Assembly: GCA_963821715.1 (NCBI GenBank)
Contig: CAWGET010000010.1
Location: 434,001 to 498,000, forward strand
From: CAWGET01 sp963821715
GTDB taxonomy: Bacteria > Bacteroidota > Ignavibacteria > Ignavibacteriales > Melioribacteraceae
DNA: 64,000 nucleotides
Direction: 5' to 3'
This document shows, one piece after another, positions 18,042-27,624 of this stretch (positions are counted from its first letter, which is position 1; each line of letters starts with the position of its first letter). A program made the translations under genes and the position numbers. The notes below the pieces were generated by a model that made no database searches, was not told where the DNA came from, and saw nothing but the letters and a program-made list of their open reading frames with translations.

Positions 18042-19073
18042 ATGCCGGTTGTAGATCATAAGAAATATTTGGATATGTTGGAGAACGCAAAGAAAAATAA
18101 ATTCGCTTATCCGGCAATTAATGTAACATCGGAATTAACTGCAAATGCAGTTTTGCAGGCACTTGCCGAAACAAAATCGGATGGAATTATTCAAGTCTCA
18201 ACCGGCGGTGGAGAATTCGCTTCGGGTCAGATGATTAAGGATGCAGCAACAGGAGCAATTACGATTGCACAGCACGTACATTTTATCGCAGAAAAGTATG
18301 ATATAAATGTGGCTTTACATACCGATCATTGCCAGGATAAAAAAGTTGAACCATTCATTAAACCGCTTTTAGCAGAATCTAAAAAAAGAGTTGAGCGCGG
18401 AGAAAAACCGTTGTTCAATTCCCATATGTTTGACGGAAGCGATCTTCCGCTTGAAGACAATATGAATAAAGCTGTTGAATTGCTTAAAGAATGCCGCGAC
18501 CTTGGAATAATTTTGGAAGTTGAAGCTGGCGTTGTCGGCGGCGAGGAAGATGGCGTTAGCAACGAAGACGCTCCCGCGGAAAAATTATATACTTCACCCG
18601 AAGATATGGTGTATGTTTATGAAAGACTTTCGGAAGTAAAAGATGCAAAGTATATGTTTGCCGCAACCTTCGGTAATGTACACGGAGTTTATAAACCCGG
18701 AAACGTAAAACTTCGTCCGGAAATTTTGAAACAAGGCCAGGACGCAGTTGCAGCAAAGTTTGGCGAAGACGCAAGGTTTTATCTCGTATTCCACGGCGGA
18801 AGCGGATCTTCTTTGGAGGAAATACGAGAAACTCTAGAATACGGTGTGGTAAAAATGAACGTAGATACCGATACGCAATATGCATTTACTCGACCTCTTG
18901 TAGATCACATGCTAAAAAATTACGACGGTGTTTTAAAAGTTGAAGGTGAAGTCGGCGTTAAAAAAATGTATGATCCGAGAACTTATCTTAAAAAAGCGGA
19001 AACCGCAATGAAGGAAAGAGTAATTCAGGCGGTGAAAGATTTACGCGGCGAAGGAACTACGCTGGGCGTTTAA
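18042..19073 (+). CDS. fbaA: class II fructose-bisphosphate aldolase
   Basis: 343 residues from the ATG that follows AAAGGAG at a 5-7 base spacing; an ATG 15 bases earlier lacks such a site. The zinc-dependent aldolase interconverts fructose 1,6-bisphosphate with dihydroxyacetone phosphate and glyceraldehyde 3-phosphate. Seen in the sequence are ALHTDHCQ (catalytic Asp and zinc His), ILEVEAGVVGGEEDGV (zinc Glu), ATFGNVHGVY (zinc His), VFHGGSGSS (phosphate loop and zinc His) and VKMNVDTDTQYA. The loop with EEDG matches the long class IIA enzymes. It is followed by a palindromic repeat that could end transcription. Confidence 0.95.
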   Translation: MPVVDHKKYLDMLENAKKNKFAYPAINVTSELTANAVLQALAETKSDGIIQVSTGGGEFASGQMIKDAATGAITIAQHVHFIAEKYDINVALHTDHCQDKKVEPFIKPLLAESKKRVERGEKPLFNSHMFDGSDLPLEDNMNKAVELLKECRDLGIILEVEAGVVGGEEDGVSNEDAPAEKLYTSPEDMVYVYERLSEVKDAKYMFAATFGNVHGVYKPGNVKLRPEILKQGQDAVAAKFGEDARFYLVFHGGSGSSLEEIRETLEYGVVKMNVDTDTQYAFTRPLVDHMLKNYDGVLKVEGEVGVKKMYDPRTYLKKAETAMKERVIQAVKDLRGEGTTLGV

Positions 19074-19082
19074 ATAAATTAT

Positions 19083-19132
19083 GTAGAGACGTTGCTAGCC
19101 GCTGAGCTTGTCGAAGCGTGCAACGTCTCTAC
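19083..19132. repeat. palindromic repeat with 13-bp stem after the aldolase gene
   Basis: GTAGAGACGTTGC at 19083-19095 pairs with GCAACGTCTCTAC at 19120-19132; the loop contains GCTTGTCGAAGC. Related hairpins with a GTAGAGACG or GTAAAGACG arm lie at 30515 and 50252. It lies between convergent fbaA and the GlsB-family gene and may also terminate both. Confidence 0.7.
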
Positions 19133-19140
19133 TGTTATTT

Positions 19141-19395
19141 TCATTTTTCTTTTTTTCCTAAAAACATTCTGTATAACCCGAGAAGAATAATCGCTCCGAG
19201 AACGGCGCCTATAAATCCGGCTGATTCCCCGACTTCATACAATCCTAAAAATTTTCCGATATACGTAAATAGAAATGCGCCTGCTATTCCGAGCAGAGTT
19301 GTAATTATGCAGCCTCCCGGATCTTTTCCCGGCATAATTAATTTTGCCAGCGCTCCGGCCAATAGTCCTATGATGAGTGTCCAAATGAATCCCAT
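19141..19395 (-). CDS. GlsB/YeaQ/YmgE family stress-response membrane protein
   Basis: 84 residues. Three hydrophobic segments with the family pattern GFIWTLIIGLLAGALAKLIMPGKDPGGCIIT, then LLGIAGAFLF and AGFIGAVLGAIILLGLYR. The PGKDPGG loop is diagnostic of the transglycosylase-associated (PF04226) proteins, small inner-membrane proteins induced by stress whose function is not established. It is 11 bases downstream of the EEP-family gene and likely co-transcribed. Confidence 0.92.
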   Translation of the reverse strand: MGFIWTLIIGLLAGALAKLIMPGKDPGGCIITTLLGIAGAFLFTYIGKFLGLYEVGESAGFIGAVLGAIILLGLYRMFLGKKEK

Positions 19396-19406
19396 ATTAT
19401 TCTCCT

Positions 19407-20483
19407 TTATATATTTTTATCTTTTATTTCAGTTTTGTTAATGAATTCATCAGCTTGTTTAATATCTTCTTTGTCATTTTCCGGAGTTTCCTGCAGGTTC
19501 TTTGTCTCAGGATCATAACTTAAATGGATGAACATAGAAAAATGATCTGATCCGAAAAATTTTGACCTGGCAATTCTCATCAATTTAAAATGATCCGAAT
19601 GAAATACGTGGTCTAAGGGAAATCTTAGGAGAGGGTTTTTAGCATTGAATGTGCTATACATTCCGCGGCCAATTCGCGGATCCAGCAATCCGCTTACTTT
19701 TTGAAACAGTTTTGTAGTCCGGCTCCATGCAACATCGTTCAAATCCCCGGCTACGATTGTGGGAAAGGAATTCTCGCGCAGTTCTTCGCCTACAAGAAGA
19801 AGTTCCGCATCTCGATTCGTTGAATCCTGAAGTTTGGTGGGACGCGGTGGTCTTGGATGCAGCGCATGCAGTTCAAATTTATCGCCTGAGTTTAATTTTA
19901 CTTTTGTGTGGAAAGAAGGAACTTCATCTTCTTCAACAATAAATTTAATCTTTGGATCTATAAGCTCAAGTTTTGAGTATAGCAACATTCCATAAGTATT
20001 GTTCAATGCTTTTTTAATTGTGTAGGGATATCGGTCCTCAATTTGTCTTAAAGCTTCTTCCCAATCCTCGCCTGTTTCCAATGTAAGAATCAAATCGGGA
20101 TCAAATTTATTTACGACAATATTTATATAATCGTCGAACCGTTTATTGTACATATAAACATTGGAGACGAGTAGGCTGAAGTGCGAGTCTTCCTTAAATT
20201 GTTTTGCACTGAGGGTTTCCTTCTTCGCAAAAAAAGTGTAGGGAAACATTCTTATTACCTGAAAAATAACGCTCCCGGTTAATAAGAGCCAGAGAATATA
20301 TTCCCAAAGTGAATTGTAATTCCAAAAATAGGAATATAGAATAAGAGCAGCCAGAGCAAAGAAGGTTATCTGCGCCCGCGGGAAATCAAAAATTCGTATC
20401 CACCAATAACTTTTTTTGAAGAATGGAAGAATAGTTGCAAGAACCGCTATTAACCCCATCAATTGTATAACCAGTTTCATCAA
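19407..20483 (-). CDS. membrane-anchored endonuclease/exonuclease/phosphatase family protein
   Basis: 358 residues. Three membrane segments occupy about residues 5-80. The cytoplasmic or periplasmic EEP domain follows from about residue 100: LLVSNVYMYNKR, LTLETGEDWEEAL, HALHPRPPRPT, IVAGDLNDVAWSRTT and PLDHVFHSDHF, with the SDHFSMFIHL end motif that supplies the catalytic His. The arrangement (TM bundle then EEP) resembles YafD-type proteins. The substrate is unknown: DNA, RNA, lipids or inositol phosphates are all handled by this fold. It heads a two-gene unit with the GlsB-family gene, divergent from the sugar-kinase gene. Confidence 0.9.
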   Translation of the reverse strand: MMKLVIQLMGLIAVLATILPFFKKSYWWIRIFDFPRAQITFFALAALILYSYFWNYNSLWEYILWLLLTGSVIFQVIRMFPYTFFAKKETLSAKQFKEDSHFSLLVSNVYMYNKRFDDYINIVVNKFDPDLILTLETGEDWEEALRQIEDRYPYTIKKALNNTYGMLLYSKLELIDPKIKFIVEEDEVPSFHTKVKLNSGDKFELHALHPRPPRPTKLQDSTNRDAELLLVGEELRENSFPTIVAGDLNDVAWSRTTKLFQKVSGLLDPRIGRGMYSTFNAKNPLLRFPLDHVFHSDHFKLMRIARSKFFGSDHFSMFIHLSYDPETKNLQETPENDKEDIKQADEFINKTEIKDKNI

Positions 20484-20723
20484 CCCCTCTGTTATTGCCC
20501 TCTTCTGAATATACGGGATTTAAATTAGAAATTCATCTTGGGTATATTTTAATTATAATTACGCAATATTTTACGAGATTCTCAACAAAAGGGATAACTT
20601 TAATTTTACCTTTAGGTCTATTTTTGCTAATTTTAAAAATATTTTTTTTGCGCGACTGGAAAGACATTATTCTTGCGGAAAGATTATCTTCATTATAAAA
20701 TTTTCTAATTTAAATTCTAAGAT

Positions 20724-21647
20724 ATGAAATATATAATTGGGATGGATGGCGGCGGCACTAAAACTAAATGTCTGCTGGCCGACAAAGACTTAAACATTTT
20801 TCACGAATGTGTCGGCGGACCTTCGGCGTTTCTAATGCTTGGAACAGAAGCGGTTTCTGAAACTTTGCTGCAATTAGTTGATCAGTGTAAAAAAGCCGCG
20901 AGTATAGATGATAGCGAAATTGAATGTATTGTGCTGGGAACAACCGGAGCCGGAAGAAGAAGCGACGCAGAAAGAATGGAAAATTCTTTCTTAGAATACG
21001 CAAAATCGATTGGTAATAATTTCCCAAAATTTTCCGTTCAAAGTGACGGACGGGTTGCGTTGGAAGGTGCGTTTTCGGGAAAGCCGGGAAGTATATTGAT
21101 TGCCGGAACCGGCTCGTTTATGCTGGGGAAAAATTCCGATGAAGAGACATTCAGAGTCGGTGGATATGGAAGATTTATAGGTGACGAGGGAAGCGGCTAC
21201 ATGCTGGGAAAGAAAGGGTTTATAGCGGTTGCGAAAGAATACGATAAGCGCGGCCCGGAAACAGCGTTAACAAAATTTATTGCGCGTGAATATAATATAA
21301 ATGATTCGGCGTCTCTGATCACAGCAGTTTATAAAGATCAGTTTGATATTGCTTCAATTGCGCCTCTGGTTATTAAGGCAGCAAAAGAGGGAGACGAAAT
21401 ATGCCGTAACATCCTTGAGGCTGAATCGGAAGAGCTTATACAGCATATTGCCGCAATGAAAACAAAAATAAAAGACCAGCCGTTCAGGCTTAGTCTTGTT
21501 GGCGGAATGATTACAACGGAAAATTACTACGCGGATATCTTCAAATCGAAATTAAAAACCGCCTTGCCCGATGTACAGCTTCAGGATCCGGACTATCCTC
21601 CTGCAATGGGCGCGGTTATTATGGCCAAACAATTGGCAAAATCTTGA
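20724..21647 (+). CDS. N-acetylglucosamine kinase-like protein (BadF/BadG/BcrA/BcrD ATPase family)
   Basis: 307 residues with the actin-like ASKHA fold. MDGGGTKTKCLLAD is the phosphate-1 loop, VLGTTGAGR and GAFSGKPGSILIAGTGSF are the central loops, GGYGRFIGDEGSGYMLG is characteristic of the GlcNAc kinase branch of the BadF family, and LVGGMI lies in the adenosine motif. It probably phosphorylates an amino sugar in the cytoplasm. The next gene, 15 bases on, encodes an AmpG-like permease, so uptake and phosphorylation of a cell-wall sugar or muropeptide product is a good inference. Confidence 0.88.
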   Translation: MKYIIGMDGGGTKTKCLLADKDLNIFHECVGGPSAFLMLGTEAVSETLLQLVDQCKKAASIDDSEIECIVLGTTGAGRRSDAERMENSFLEYAKSIGNNFPKFSVQSDGRVALEGAFSGKPGSILIAGTGSFMLGKNSDEETFRVGGYGRFIGDEGSGYMLGKKGFIAVAKEYDKRGPETALTKFIAREYNINDSASLITAVYKDQFDIASIAPLVIKAAKEGDEICRNILEAESEELIQHIAAMKTKIKDQPFRLSLVGGMITTENYYADIFKSKLKTALPDVQLQDPDYPPAMGAVIMAKQLAKS

Positions 21648-21662
21648 ACACCGGAATAATTT

Positions 21663-23558
21663 ATGAATAAAGAAAAAAAGACTTTCAGAAATCCATGGTG
21701 GTGGGTTCCGTCACTTTATTACGCCGAAGGAATTCCATATGTAATTGTAATGACCGTTTCGGTTATTATGTACAAAAGGCTGGGGATTTCCAATACGGAT
21801 ATAGCCCTGTACACAAGCTGGCTTTACTTACCATGGGTAATAAAACCGCTCTGGTCGCCGGTAGTTGATCTGTTACGAACAAAACGTTTTTGGATAGTAA
21901 CGATGCAGTTAATTGTGGGCGCCGGGTTAGCCGGCGTGGCTCTCACAATTCCTATCCCGAATTTCTTTCAATATACGCTTGCCTTTTTCTGGCTTCTTGC
22001 TTTCAGTTCGGCTACGCACGATATTGCCGCTGATGGTTTTTATATGCTCGGCTTAACCAAGCACCAGCAGGCATTTTATGTCGGAATCCGTAGCACATTT
22101 TATCGTTTTGCGATGATTACGGGGCAAGGATTGCTTATTATTCTGGCCGGATATTTTGAAGCGACCACCGGACTTCCGTCTCAGGAAATTGAAGTGTTAA
22201 CTAAAACCGGAACCGCTCAGGTTCAGTTTATGGATCCGGAGTCAGTGCCTAATGAACCCCTTGAAGGCGAAATTAGGATTGTTACTTTCCCGGATCAGTT
22301 GGAAATAAATGCAACCACTGTTCCGCGGGTGAAAGTTGATTCGGTATTAAATGCCTCGCGTGAATGGAATCACAACCATGAATTTTATAAGCCTTCCGAA
22401 GAAGAAATATCAGCGGCTACGGAAATGGTGGAAGAACCATCCTGGTGGAGTAAATACGTTGTAACAAATATTGAAAACTTTTTACGCAAGAATTTCGGCG
22501 TTACCGAAGAAGTAGCCCGAACAGATGATCTTGCGGGAAATGTGGGAGTCATCTACTTCCGGCTTTCTAAAGAACCGGTTGACGAAGATGAGATTGTAGT
22601 CAACTTCGGCTTCGACGCCGGAGATAAAAGCATCGCGCTGATTGAAGGTACTCGGTTTATCTTCACAAAAGATAATTGGAATATTCCGGCAGCCGCCGTT
22701 TTCCAGATCGATTCCAAATTGGAAAACGCGACCAAAGCAGAATTTAAAGCAACCGCTGGAAATATTCCGTTAGCGTGGATAATCACTTTTACCATACTTG
22801 CAATTTTGTTTGTAGTCTTTTTTGTTTATCATAAGTTCATCCTTCCTTATCCGAAGTCGGACGTTCCGGCAGTAAGGGAAAAAGGGACAAATGTGATGGC
22901 GGAATTTTTCCGTACGTTCGCGCTCTTTTTCAAGAAAAAATATATCGGTGTAATTCTCGGCTTCCTGCTTTTATTCAGATTCGGCGAAGCGCAGTTAGTA
23001 AAAATTGCTCCGCTGTTTATGGTAGACGCCACAGAATTCGGAGGACTCGGATTGACGACGGGAGAATTCGGATTATTATACGGAACCGTCGGATTGATCT
23101 CCTTAACTCTCGGTGGAATTTTCGGCGGGATACTTGCCGCCAAATACGGATTAAAATATTGGCTTTGGTGGATGGTTATCGCAATGAATATTCCTAATCT
23201 CGTTTGGGTTTATTTATCCGCAACTTTACCGGAATCTTATTGGATAATTGGAGCGGGAATCGGACTCGAACAGTTCGGGTACGGATTCGGATTTACCGCT
23301 TATATGCTTTACATGATTTATGTTTCGGAAGGCGACCATAAAACTTCCCACTACGCAATCGCAACGGGATTTATGGCGCTTGGCATGATGATTCCCGGAA
23401 TGTTCAGCGGATGGCTGCAGGAAATTATCGGCTACAACGGTTTCTTTGTATGGGTTATGCTTGCTACGATTCCTGCATTCATTATAACATATTTCATCCC
23501 GCTCGATCCTGAGTTTGGAAAGAAATCGGAAGAAGAAGAAAGCATGACGAGTGACTAA
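21663..23558 (+). CDS. AmpG-like MFS permease with a ~200-residue extracytoplasmic insertion
   Basis: 631 residues. It begins with NPWWWVPSLYYAEGIPYVIV and LYLPWVIKPLWSPVVDLL, the hallmark of the AmpG/PAT family of MFS carriers, and DIAADGF in TM4. The first half has about six membrane segments ending near residue 165. Then a hydrophilic block of about 200 residues (165-365; many Glu and Val) intervenes, after which NIPLAWIITFTILAIL and six more segments follow. Ordinary AmpG is about 490 residues and has 14 segments, so the insertion is unusual. The likely cargo is anhydromuropeptide or an amino sugar, inferred from the kinase gene just upstream. Confidence 0.88.
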   Translation: MNKEKKTFRNPWWWVPSLYYAEGIPYVIVMTVSVIMYKRLGISNTDIALYTSWLYLPWVIKPLWSPVVDLLRTKRFWIVTMQLIVGAGLAGVALTIPIPNFFQYTLAFFWLLAFSSATHDIAADGFYMLGLTKHQQAFYVGIRSTFYRFAMITGQGLLIILAGYFEATTGLPSQEIEVLTKTGTAQVQFMDPESVPNEPLEGEIRIVTFPDQLEINATTVPRVKVDSVLNASREWNHNHEFYKPSEEEISAATEMVEEPSWWSKYVVTNIENFLRKNFGVTEEVARTDDLAGNVGVIYFRLSKEPVDEDEIVVNFGFDAGDKSIALIEGTRFIFTKDNWNIPAAAVFQIDSKLENATKAEFKATAGNIPLAWIITFTILAILFVVFFVYHKFILPYPKSDVPAVREKGTNVMAEFFRTFALFFKKKYIGVILGFLLLFRFGEAQLVKIAPLFMVDATEFGGLGLTTGEFGLLYGTVGLISLTLGGIFGGILAAKYGLKYWLWWMVIAMNIPNLVWVYLSATLPESYWIIGAGIGLEQFGYGFGFTAYMLYMIYVSEGDHKTSHYAIATGFMALGMMIPGMFSGWLQEIIGYNGFFVWVMLATIPAFIITYFIPLDPEFGKKSEEEESMTSD

Positions 23559-23712
23559 TAAGAAGAAATAAAAGTTTTCAGTTAACGGTCATTTTTATAA
23601 TGGTTTTTATCAGAATATAAATTCGAGAAGCCTACTCCGCTTGTGGGTAGGCGACGAGAAATCGCACACCGTCTACCCGGTTCACCGCATCACTGTTTCT
23701 TGAGTCCAAAAT

Positions 23713-24549
23713 TTAATTGCCCAGGAATATCGCGATCAGCCCGAAAACCATATTCATCTTTAAGAAGCCGCTTATTCGACTTAGTGATGTCCTTGAATGA
23801 TCGGCGGACAATTTTTTTAAGATGTATATGAATATTGGATTGACAATCGTCATTATAATTACAAAGTATTCAATCTTATAAAGTTTGAATAAAAACGGAA
23901 CGGTAGTTAAGATGATAAGTAAAGCGGTTAAAGTGTAAATCAATTTTTTAGATGAGACGAATCCAAACTTTTGAGGAAAGGTGATCAGATTTTGAGATTT
24001 ATCGCCTTCGACGTCTTCCATATCCTTTACTATTTCACGGATAAGATTAGCAAAGAAAGCAAAGAGCGCCGGAATAATTCCCGCCGTCCAATTGTTAACA
24101 GCTACCGCGCCGTAAATAAAAGCCAACCCCGTTAAGAAAGCCACCACTGTATTCCCCGCAAGCGGAATTTTCTTTAACAATTTTGAATAAAAAAATATGA
24201 CCGCGATTGAGAATAAAACTATTAAGACGGCATATATATTTATAAACGCGGATAAGAGTACGGCGATTATGTTGAACGCAAAATAAATCGTAAGAGCGGA
24301 TTTAAGGTTTAATTTATTTGAAGGAAGAATTCTATCGGGACGATTAATTTTATCAATTTCTATATCGAAATAATCGTTAATAATATTTCCCGCAGAAGCT
24401 GCGAACGCCGCCGAAAATCCCGCGTAAAAAATATCGAAAGAAGCAAATCCGTTTTTCGCGCTGATAAATCCCGCAACAATAACCGAAAAAAATGTAATCA
24501 AAAAATTTATTGGACGGGATAGTTTTACAATAGCCGATATTTTGTTCAT
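23713..24549 (-). CDS. UbiA-family prenyltransferase (geranylgeranylglycerol-phosphate-type)
   Basis: 278 residues with eight or nine predicted membrane helices. The first Asp-rich motif is GNIINDYFDIEIDKINRPDR (about 54-72) and the second is REIVKDMEDVEGDK. Both bind the Mg-diphosphate of the prenyl donor. The short length and the INRPDRILPS segment resemble digeranylgeranylglyceryl-phosphate-synthase-like members found in Bacteroidota and archaea, as opposed to the heme or menaquinone enzymes. The prenyl acceptor cannot be told from sequence. It is transcribed alone. Confidence 0.87.
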   Translation of the reverse strand: MNKISAIVKLSRPINFLITFFSVIVAGFISAKNGFASFDIFYAGFSAAFAASAGNIINDYFDIEIDKINRPDRILPSNKLNLKSALTIYFAFNIIAVLLSAFINIYAVLIVLFSIAVIFFYSKLLKKIPLAGNTVVAFLTGLAFIYGAVAVNNWTAGIIPALFAFFANLIREIVKDMEDVEGDKSQNLITFPQKFGFVSSKKLIYTLTALLIILTTVPFLFKLYKIEYFVIIMTIVNPIFIYILKKLSADHSRTSLSRISGFLKMNMVFGLIAIFLGN

Positions 24550-24699
24550 CTGTTCTATGCGAATATTTAAAAGTTTGCGGGAATAAAGTAATTCTAAAAT
24601 AGAAAATTTGCCCGACTTATCTATTTAATTTGTTAGTGATCATACATCTTCGAATCGGCAAGTAAGTATTTGTTTTAGGAAACCGGCTCGGAAATAATT

Positions 24700-26466
24700 T
24701 CAAAATTCATTTAATATTCCGAAATGAATTTTCCCTTCGTTCAGTGGATCGCCGCTTGGGATTGCGTAGCTAACACGTAGAACTCCGACACCCGTCTGAA
24801 TATTCAATCCGAACCCGTATCCTGTATTAAAATCAGAAACTTTCGGAATATTCAACTCCGCGTCTTCATTCCGTAAGAAATATCCGGTATCGAAAAAGAG
24901 CAAGAGAAAAGAACGCGGAGCCAGGAGAAATCTGTATTCCAGATTCGACCAAAAAATTCTATTCCCCAGAAACTGATTTTCTCTATAACCGCGCAAAGAA
25001 TTGGTTCCTCCCAATCTAAACAAATCGCTTAACTCAAAAAAATCTCCGCGCAATTCTTTTCCGTGAATTCCTAATGCGATGATCTGTCGGCGGAACAATT
25101 CGTAAAATCCGCTGAAGTCTACTTCCAAAATTTGTAAATTAATTTTGGTTTTTGTATCGGGGGAAATAAATTCCGCGGGACCGTTTATTTTTTTGCGACT
25201 GAACCTATAGGAATTCATAAAAAATATTCCGCTCCTAGGCGCATAAAAATCATCTCGCGTATCGATAGTTAAACTTATACCTGTTGAATAAGAAGTTGAG
25301 TTAAAAACAGAAAATCGCGTGTCTGCGTTTTCGGTCGGGATGCTGGAAGAAGTTCCGACAAGCAGCGCAGCCGAAATATCTTCCGAAGCAAGAAATTCCA
25401 GGCTTCCGTTTAGCTCCCGTTTTACGTAAGTCGTATCCTGCTTTCTCTGGTAAAGTCCTCCGGAAATATTAAACGGGAATCCGAAAATCCATGGCTCGTG
25501 ATATTTTAACTCAAGTTCCTGCGAATACCGGTTCTCCTGTTCCCACCGAATAGCTGCGGCTCGTCCCGTTCCTAAAATATTTCTTAAACTCACATTTATC
25601 AGTCCGGTTAAATATCCTCCTTCGCCGCCTGTATCCGGAACATATCCTATTATTCCGTCAAAATTATTTGTGTTTATTTCATTTACCCGAATCGCCAAAA
25701 CGCCTTCGTCTTTGGAGGTAAAATAGTACGAGGGAATTTCAACGGGATCAAAAAATCTTAGTTTGTTAAGATGGCGCGGAATCTCTTCAATCTTTTTTCT
25801 GCGGTAAATCTCGCCCGGCTTAATTTTTATGTTCCGGAAAATTACCTGATCCTCCGTGTTCTTATTTCCAGCTACTTCAATCCGATCGATTCTGCTGCGG
25901 ATATCTCTATTTATTTGTAAATGAAGAGAGGCTGAAATTTCATCGTCGGACGTCTCGCTGCTAACAACAACCGACTCAATTTGGATTTCGGCAAAAGGAA
26001 AGCCGTTATTCTCAAAATAGTCCAGCGATTTTTCAATTCCTTTTTCAATTTCATTTTTATTGAAGAATGAGTTTATTAAAAATTCAAAATTTTCATTTAT
26101 GTCCGCAGAATCTTCGTCTTCAATCTGATGAAGAATTACATCCCGAACAATTAATCTTTTGCCTTCATCAACATTTAGAAATATTGCGACTGATTGTGAA
26201 TCGGGAGAAAAATTTACGGAAGATTTTACGTCCGAGTAAATGAATCCATTATCCGATAATTTTTTTAGAACTGCAGCGGAAGCGGAATCGAGAGGGATGT
26301 TTTTGAAGTCCGAATTCTTTTTCAATCCGGACCAGTTAATAAAGTCTTTTTCCGAATAGAAGCTATTGCCGGAAATTTTTATTTCGGAAATCTTTTGCGG
26401 CAGAATGATGGACGGAAGCAGGCAAAATAAAAAAAAAATGATTCTAATAATCTGGCGTATCATCAA
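24700..26466 (-). CDS. BamA/TamA-family outer-membrane protein
   Basis: 588 residues with an N-terminal signal peptide (LFCLLPSIILPQ). Three POTRA-like domains span about residues 24-260 (for example ISEIKISGNSFYSEKDF and IDRIEVAGNKNTEDQVI). A surface-antigen 16-strand barrel follows to the end; it contains LRLGGTNSLRGYRENQFLGN, the RGY/F loop of Omp85 proteins, and the final strand GVLRVSYAIPSGDPLNEGKIHFGI. Three POTRA domains suit TamA-type translocases better than BamA with five. It shares 23 bases with the end of the PfkB-kinase gene, so the two are translated from one message. Confidence 0.9.
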   Translation of the reverse strand: MMIRQIIRIIFFLFCLLPSIILPQKISEIKISGNSFYSEKDFINWSGLKKNSDFKNIPLDSASAAVLKKLSDNGFIYSDVKSSVNFSPDSQSVAIFLNVDEGKRLIVRDVILHQIEDEDSADINENFEFLINSFFNKNEIEKGIEKSLDYFENNGFPFAEIQIESVVVSSETSDDEISASLHLQINRDIRSRIDRIEVAGNKNTEDQVIFRNIKIKPGEIYRRKKIEEIPRHLNKLRFFDPVEIPSYYFTSKDEGVLAIRVNEINTNNFDGIIGYVPDTGGEGGYLTGLINVSLRNILGTGRAAAIRWEQENRYSQELELKYHEPWIFGFPFNISGGLYQRKQDTTYVKRELNGSLEFLASEDISAALLVGTSSSIPTENADTRFSVFNSTSYSTGISLTIDTRDDFYAPRSGIFFMNSYRFSRKKINGPAEFISPDTKTKINLQILEVDFSGFYELFRRQIIALGIHGKELRGDFFELSDLFRLGGTNSLRGYRENQFLGNRIFWSNLEYRFLLAPRSFLLLFFDTGYFLRNEDAELNIPKVSDFNTGYGFGLNIQTGVGVLRVSYAIPSGDPLNEGKIHFGILNEF

Positions 26467-27412
26467 TTAATTTCATTTTTTTCCCGAGAGTTTCGATTTG
26501 AACACCTCCGTAAAAGGCGTTCATTTTATCTTTGGGAACATTACAAGTACTCCATTCCGATGCGTTTGCGGCGCCGAGGGCGGAAGCGGTTTTGAGGAAA
26601 TCTTCAAACACAAGTGCGCGTTCCAGTCCGTAAACAATTCCGGCGGTAAAAGCGTCTCCGCTTCCCGTCGCGTCGCGTGCTTTTAATTTCTCAGTCCAAA
26701 ATTTATAATGAAAATCATATTTAGCTGCGTAACCGGGGTTTCCGCCGTCGGTGAGAAAAGAAAGTTTTATGTTTTTTGAATTTAGATATTTCAAGAATTC
26801 TATTTTATCTTTTTCATCGCGCAATTTTATATTTAACGATGATTCAATTTCATCTACATTATTATGCAGCACTGTCGGCTCGGCATCAATGCACATTTGC
26901 AGATGATTTCCGTAGGTATCGAGAACTGAAATTTTATCCAGCTCATTCGCTTTTTTAATTCCGAATGAAACAATATCATCCGTAAATTGGTTAGGAGAAC
27001 TTCCCGAAAAAACAACGATGGAAGAATTAACGATCATCTTTTCAAGTTTATTCTTGAAATCAGCGGCTTCTTTTTCTGTAATTTCAGGGTTCGGCTCGAA
27101 GTAAGAAGTGATCGTTTCTTTTTCTTTTTCAATTATTAACGCCGCCGATCTTGTATTAGCAGAAGAGGAAATATAAACTGTGTTAATATTTTCTTCGGAC
27201 AAAATTGAACGGTAGGTTTTTCCGTTGGAACCGCCCGCAAAAGTCAGCGCTGTATTTGGAACGTTCAATAAACTTAACTGACGACTTACATTTATTCCTT
27301 TGCCGCCGGCTTTAAATTCATTTCTATTGCTCCGGTTAACTTTTCCTAAAGTTATTTCAGAAAAGTAAAATCTGTTTTCGAGCAAAGGATTTAAGGTTAC
27401 GGTTAATATCAT
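26444..27412 (-). CDS. 1-phosphofructokinase-type PfkB hexose kinase
   Basis: 322 residues. The N-terminal ILTVTLNPLLE and VNRSNRNEFKAGGKGINVSRQL match the LacC/FruK class of PfkB kinases, and the C-terminal motif ATGSGDAFTAG holds the catalytic Asp and anion hole. It transfers phosphate from ATP to a phospho-sugar (fructose 1-phosphate or tagatose 6-phosphate are typical), but the exact substrate cannot be read. It precedes and overlaps the TamA-like gene by 23 bases, an odd pairing that seems to be only transcriptional. Confidence 0.87.
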   Translation of the reverse strand: MILTVTLNPLLENRFYFSEITLGKVNRSNRNEFKAGGKGINVSRQLSLLNVPNTALTFAGGSNGKTYRSILSEENINTVYISSSANTRSAALIIEKEKETITSYFEPNPEITEKEAADFKNKLEKMIVNSSIVVFSGSSPNQFTDDIVSFGIKKANELDKISVLDTYGNHLQMCIDAEPTVLHNNVDEIESSLNIKLRDEKDKIEFLKYLNSKNIKLSFLTDGGNPGYAAKYDFHYKFWTEKLKARDATGSGDAFTAGIVYGLERALVFEDFLKTASALGAANASEWSTCNVPKDKMNAFYGGVQIETLGKKMKLIDDTPDY

Positions 27413-27506
27413 TTAGGAACCAGGAATCTATTGTTGCAAAATTAATTTGAATGCAGTGAAATCCTTTCATCATAAATATAGAATATTGCTTTTAGCCAAA
27501 GGATTT

Positions 27507-27559
27507 AAACCACAGATTTCACAGCCTGTCTGCCACAGGCAGGATTTACACGGATTAAA
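27507..27559. repeat. degenerate dispersed repeat in intergenic DNA
   Basis: AAACCACAGATTTCACAG, an internal hairpin (CCTGTCTG with CAGGCAGG), then GATTTACACGGATTAAA. The outer arms are the common CCACAGATT and ACACGGATT elements dispersed through Bacteroidota-Chlorobi genomes. It lies in the 212-bp gap between the GWxTD gene stop and the PfkB start. Confidence 0.55.
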
Positions 27560-27624
27560 ACGATGAATATTATTCTACGAAAAAACATCGATTAACTTTT
27601 TTGATATCTCCCAAATCCGTAAAA

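Noticed and set aside
20495..20698. 67-codon hydrophobic open frame in the gap between the EEP and sugar-kinase genes
   Set aside because: It starts at TTG with no ribosome-binding site, has no recognisable family and lies in a divergent promoter region. It may be chance in AT-rich DNA.
23559..23712. Short hairpin CCTAC/GTAGG at 23631-23651 after the AmpG-like gene
   Set aside because: A 5-bp stem with a long loop and no T-run is too weak to call a terminator with confidence.
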